Below, piece by piece: positions 63,467 through 64,000 of a stretch of 64,000 bases of DNA. Source of the DNA: Methylomonas sp. EFPC3 (GTDB lineage Bacteria > Pseudomonadota > Gammaproteobacteria > Methylococcales > Methylomonadaceae); assembly GCF_029643245.1 (NCBI RefSeq), contig NZ_CP116398.1, positions 2,728,001-2,792,000 of the forward strand. The letters run 5' to 3'. The notes below the pieces were generated by a model. The model was not told where the DNA came from and did not search any database. It saw nothing but the letters and a program-made list of their open reading frames with translations. The position numbers and the translations under genes are program-made. How positions within the stretch are numbered: the first letter of the stretch is position 1; every line of letters begins with the position of its first letter.

Positions 63467-63703
63467 TCAATGCCAGCCCTGACGCCAGGTGGCGGTGTCC
63501 TGCAAGGCCCGCCACGGCAGCAGTTGGATGCGCTTACTGTGCACCGCTTCCAGTTCGATCAACTCCAGCGGTAGCGTCGGATCGTCGGGCCATAGCACTT
63601 TACTGACAATAAAGTGTTTTTCCCGGTTTTGCGGCGCAACTGCGGTCCATTTGCTGAGCAGCAATTTACGCGGATTGAGTTTGGGCGGTTTGGTTGGGGT
63701 CAT
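63467..63703 (-). CDS. TIGR02450-family Trp-rich protein
   Basis: 78 residues. The text NPRKLLLSKWTAVAPQNREKHFIV...ELIELEAVHSKR...IQLLPWRAL...TATWRQGW is the conserved small Trp-rich family of TIGR02450, regularly placed beside photolyases. Function unknown. It is the first gene of the photolyase operon; the following gene starts 3 bases after its stop. Confidence 0.88.
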   Translation of the reverse strand: MTPTKPPKLNPRKLLLSKWTAVAPQNREKHFIVSKVLWPDDPTLPLELIELEAVHSKRIQLLPWRALQDTATWRQGWH

Positions 63704-63799
63704 GGCTGGCGAGATGCGGGCGTTTAGTCTGCGAGCTTACCAGTCGATCCGGATTTGGCGAGACTTTGCAGCCAAGGTGCGAATCGAATGCGCAACGGG

Positions 63800-63819
63800 G
63801 CTCCCGCGTTCGCGGGAGC
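63800..63819. repeat. Perfect GCTCCCGCG / CGCGGGAGC palindrome
   Basis: A 9-base inverted repeat with a TT loop, of a kind dispersed in intergenic regions of proteobacteria. Its own role is unknown. Confidence 0.5.
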
Positions 63820-63844
63820 GACGGTGGGGTTCGATCATTTACAG

Positions 63845-63870
63845 CTTGGTAGTTATAACCAACTACCAAG
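63845..63870 (-). terminator. Hairpin after the HtrA-type gene
   Basis: Perfect 10-base inverted repeat CTTGGTAGTT / AACTACCAAG with a 6-base loop, 6 bases past the stop at 63876. No strong U-tract, so termination is only probable. Confidence 0.45.
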
Positions 63871-63875
63871 CCCAA

Positions 63876-64000
63876 TCAATTCCCCGGCTGCAAGGTTACT
63901 TCGACTTCGCGGGTCTGGCCGTTGTTGACCAGTTGTACTTTGACGACATCGCCGATTTTCTGTTCGTCCAGGCGGGCGAACAATTTGGACAAGGAGTCTA
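63876..64000 (-). CDS. HtrA/DegP-type serine protease, C-terminal end (partial)
   Basis: The last 40 codons before the stop at 63876 read SKLFARLDEQKIGDVVKVQL...TREVEVTLQPGN, matching the last PDZ-domain strand of trypsin-like periplasmic proteases (LDxxKxGDxVxLxVxRxGxxxEVxVTL). The rest lies beyond the window. Confidence 0.7.
   Translation of the reverse strand, partial: DSLSKLFARLDEQKIGDVVKVQLVNNGQTREVEVTLQPGN

Noticed and set aside
63800-63819. Possible CRISPR repeat
   Set aside because: A single palindromic unit with no second copy at a regular spacing.

Overview
The window looks like chromosome from a gammaproteobacterial methanotroph of the Methylomonas/Methylobacter type (order Methylococcales). 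This is an inference. It rests on moderately high GC, many PEP-CTERM proteins with the PLPAAVWLF-type tail, periplasmic copper-protein genes and a glucose-6-phosphate isomerase gene. No pmo, mxa or rRNA gene is present to settle it.

Layout. 0-6 kb: a valS - HDOD/GAF - double receiver operon on the minus strand, then a frameshifted host-attachment-family gene. 6-12 kb: small membrane proteins, a MOSC protein, a YqaA-type protein, two exported copper-protein candidates and pgi. 12-19 kb: three paralogous LuxR-type regulators around a NarL-type regulator and a hybrid histidine kinase. 19-30 kb: six PEP-CTERM genes (three with Lcl/DUF1566-type domains) mixed with two hybrid kinases whose C-terminal 1.1 kb is almost identical, one of them coupled to a NarL-type regulator. 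30-38.6 kb: an accessory stretch with a MerR/TipA-like regulator under its own 19-bp-spacer promoter, a PPC-like secreted protein and a broken paralogue, a complete-looking group II intron of about 1.97 kb, an IS5-type relic, and a two-gene unit of unknown function whose first protein has a HEPN-like helix. 38.6-49 kb: another hybrid kinase, then a HypX - GNVGIGT-repeat - phosphoesterase operon and a PEP-CTERM/HAF-repeat operon with two tiny secreted partners. 49-52.5 kb: a Fic remnant, a MITE-like element and an AT-rich AAA ATPase with zinc hook and R-x3-E...H C-terminus (RloC/PrrC-like). 52.7-60 kb: DUF2452 protein, PEP-CTERM protein, TonB-dependent receptor, frameshifted pentapeptide-repeat protein, secreted protein. 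60-64 kb: four tightly packed light/DNA-repair genes (TIGR02450, photolyase, DUF2256, FeS photolyase-like), then the end of an HtrA/DegP-type protease.

How parts may work together. The most coherent theme is extracellular PEP-CTERM proteins under LuxR/NarL-type regulators and hybrid kinases. Five 18-bp GC-rich dyads (CCC...GGGTA type) lie at 12.3, 21.8, 27.3, 49.0 and 54.6 kb. Four are 5' of PEP-CTERM genes or operons and one is upstream of a LuxR gene. At the two best-aligned sites the dyad abuts the -35 position of a promoter with a GATAAT -10 box and 17-bp spacer, where a LuxR-type activator would bind. No exosortase gene is in the window. The second theme is possible defence: the RloC/PrrC-like ATPase and the unknown HEPN-like two-gene unit, both next to mobile-element debris. 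Two genes are broken by a single missing base in short homopolymers, which may be sequence error rather than biology.
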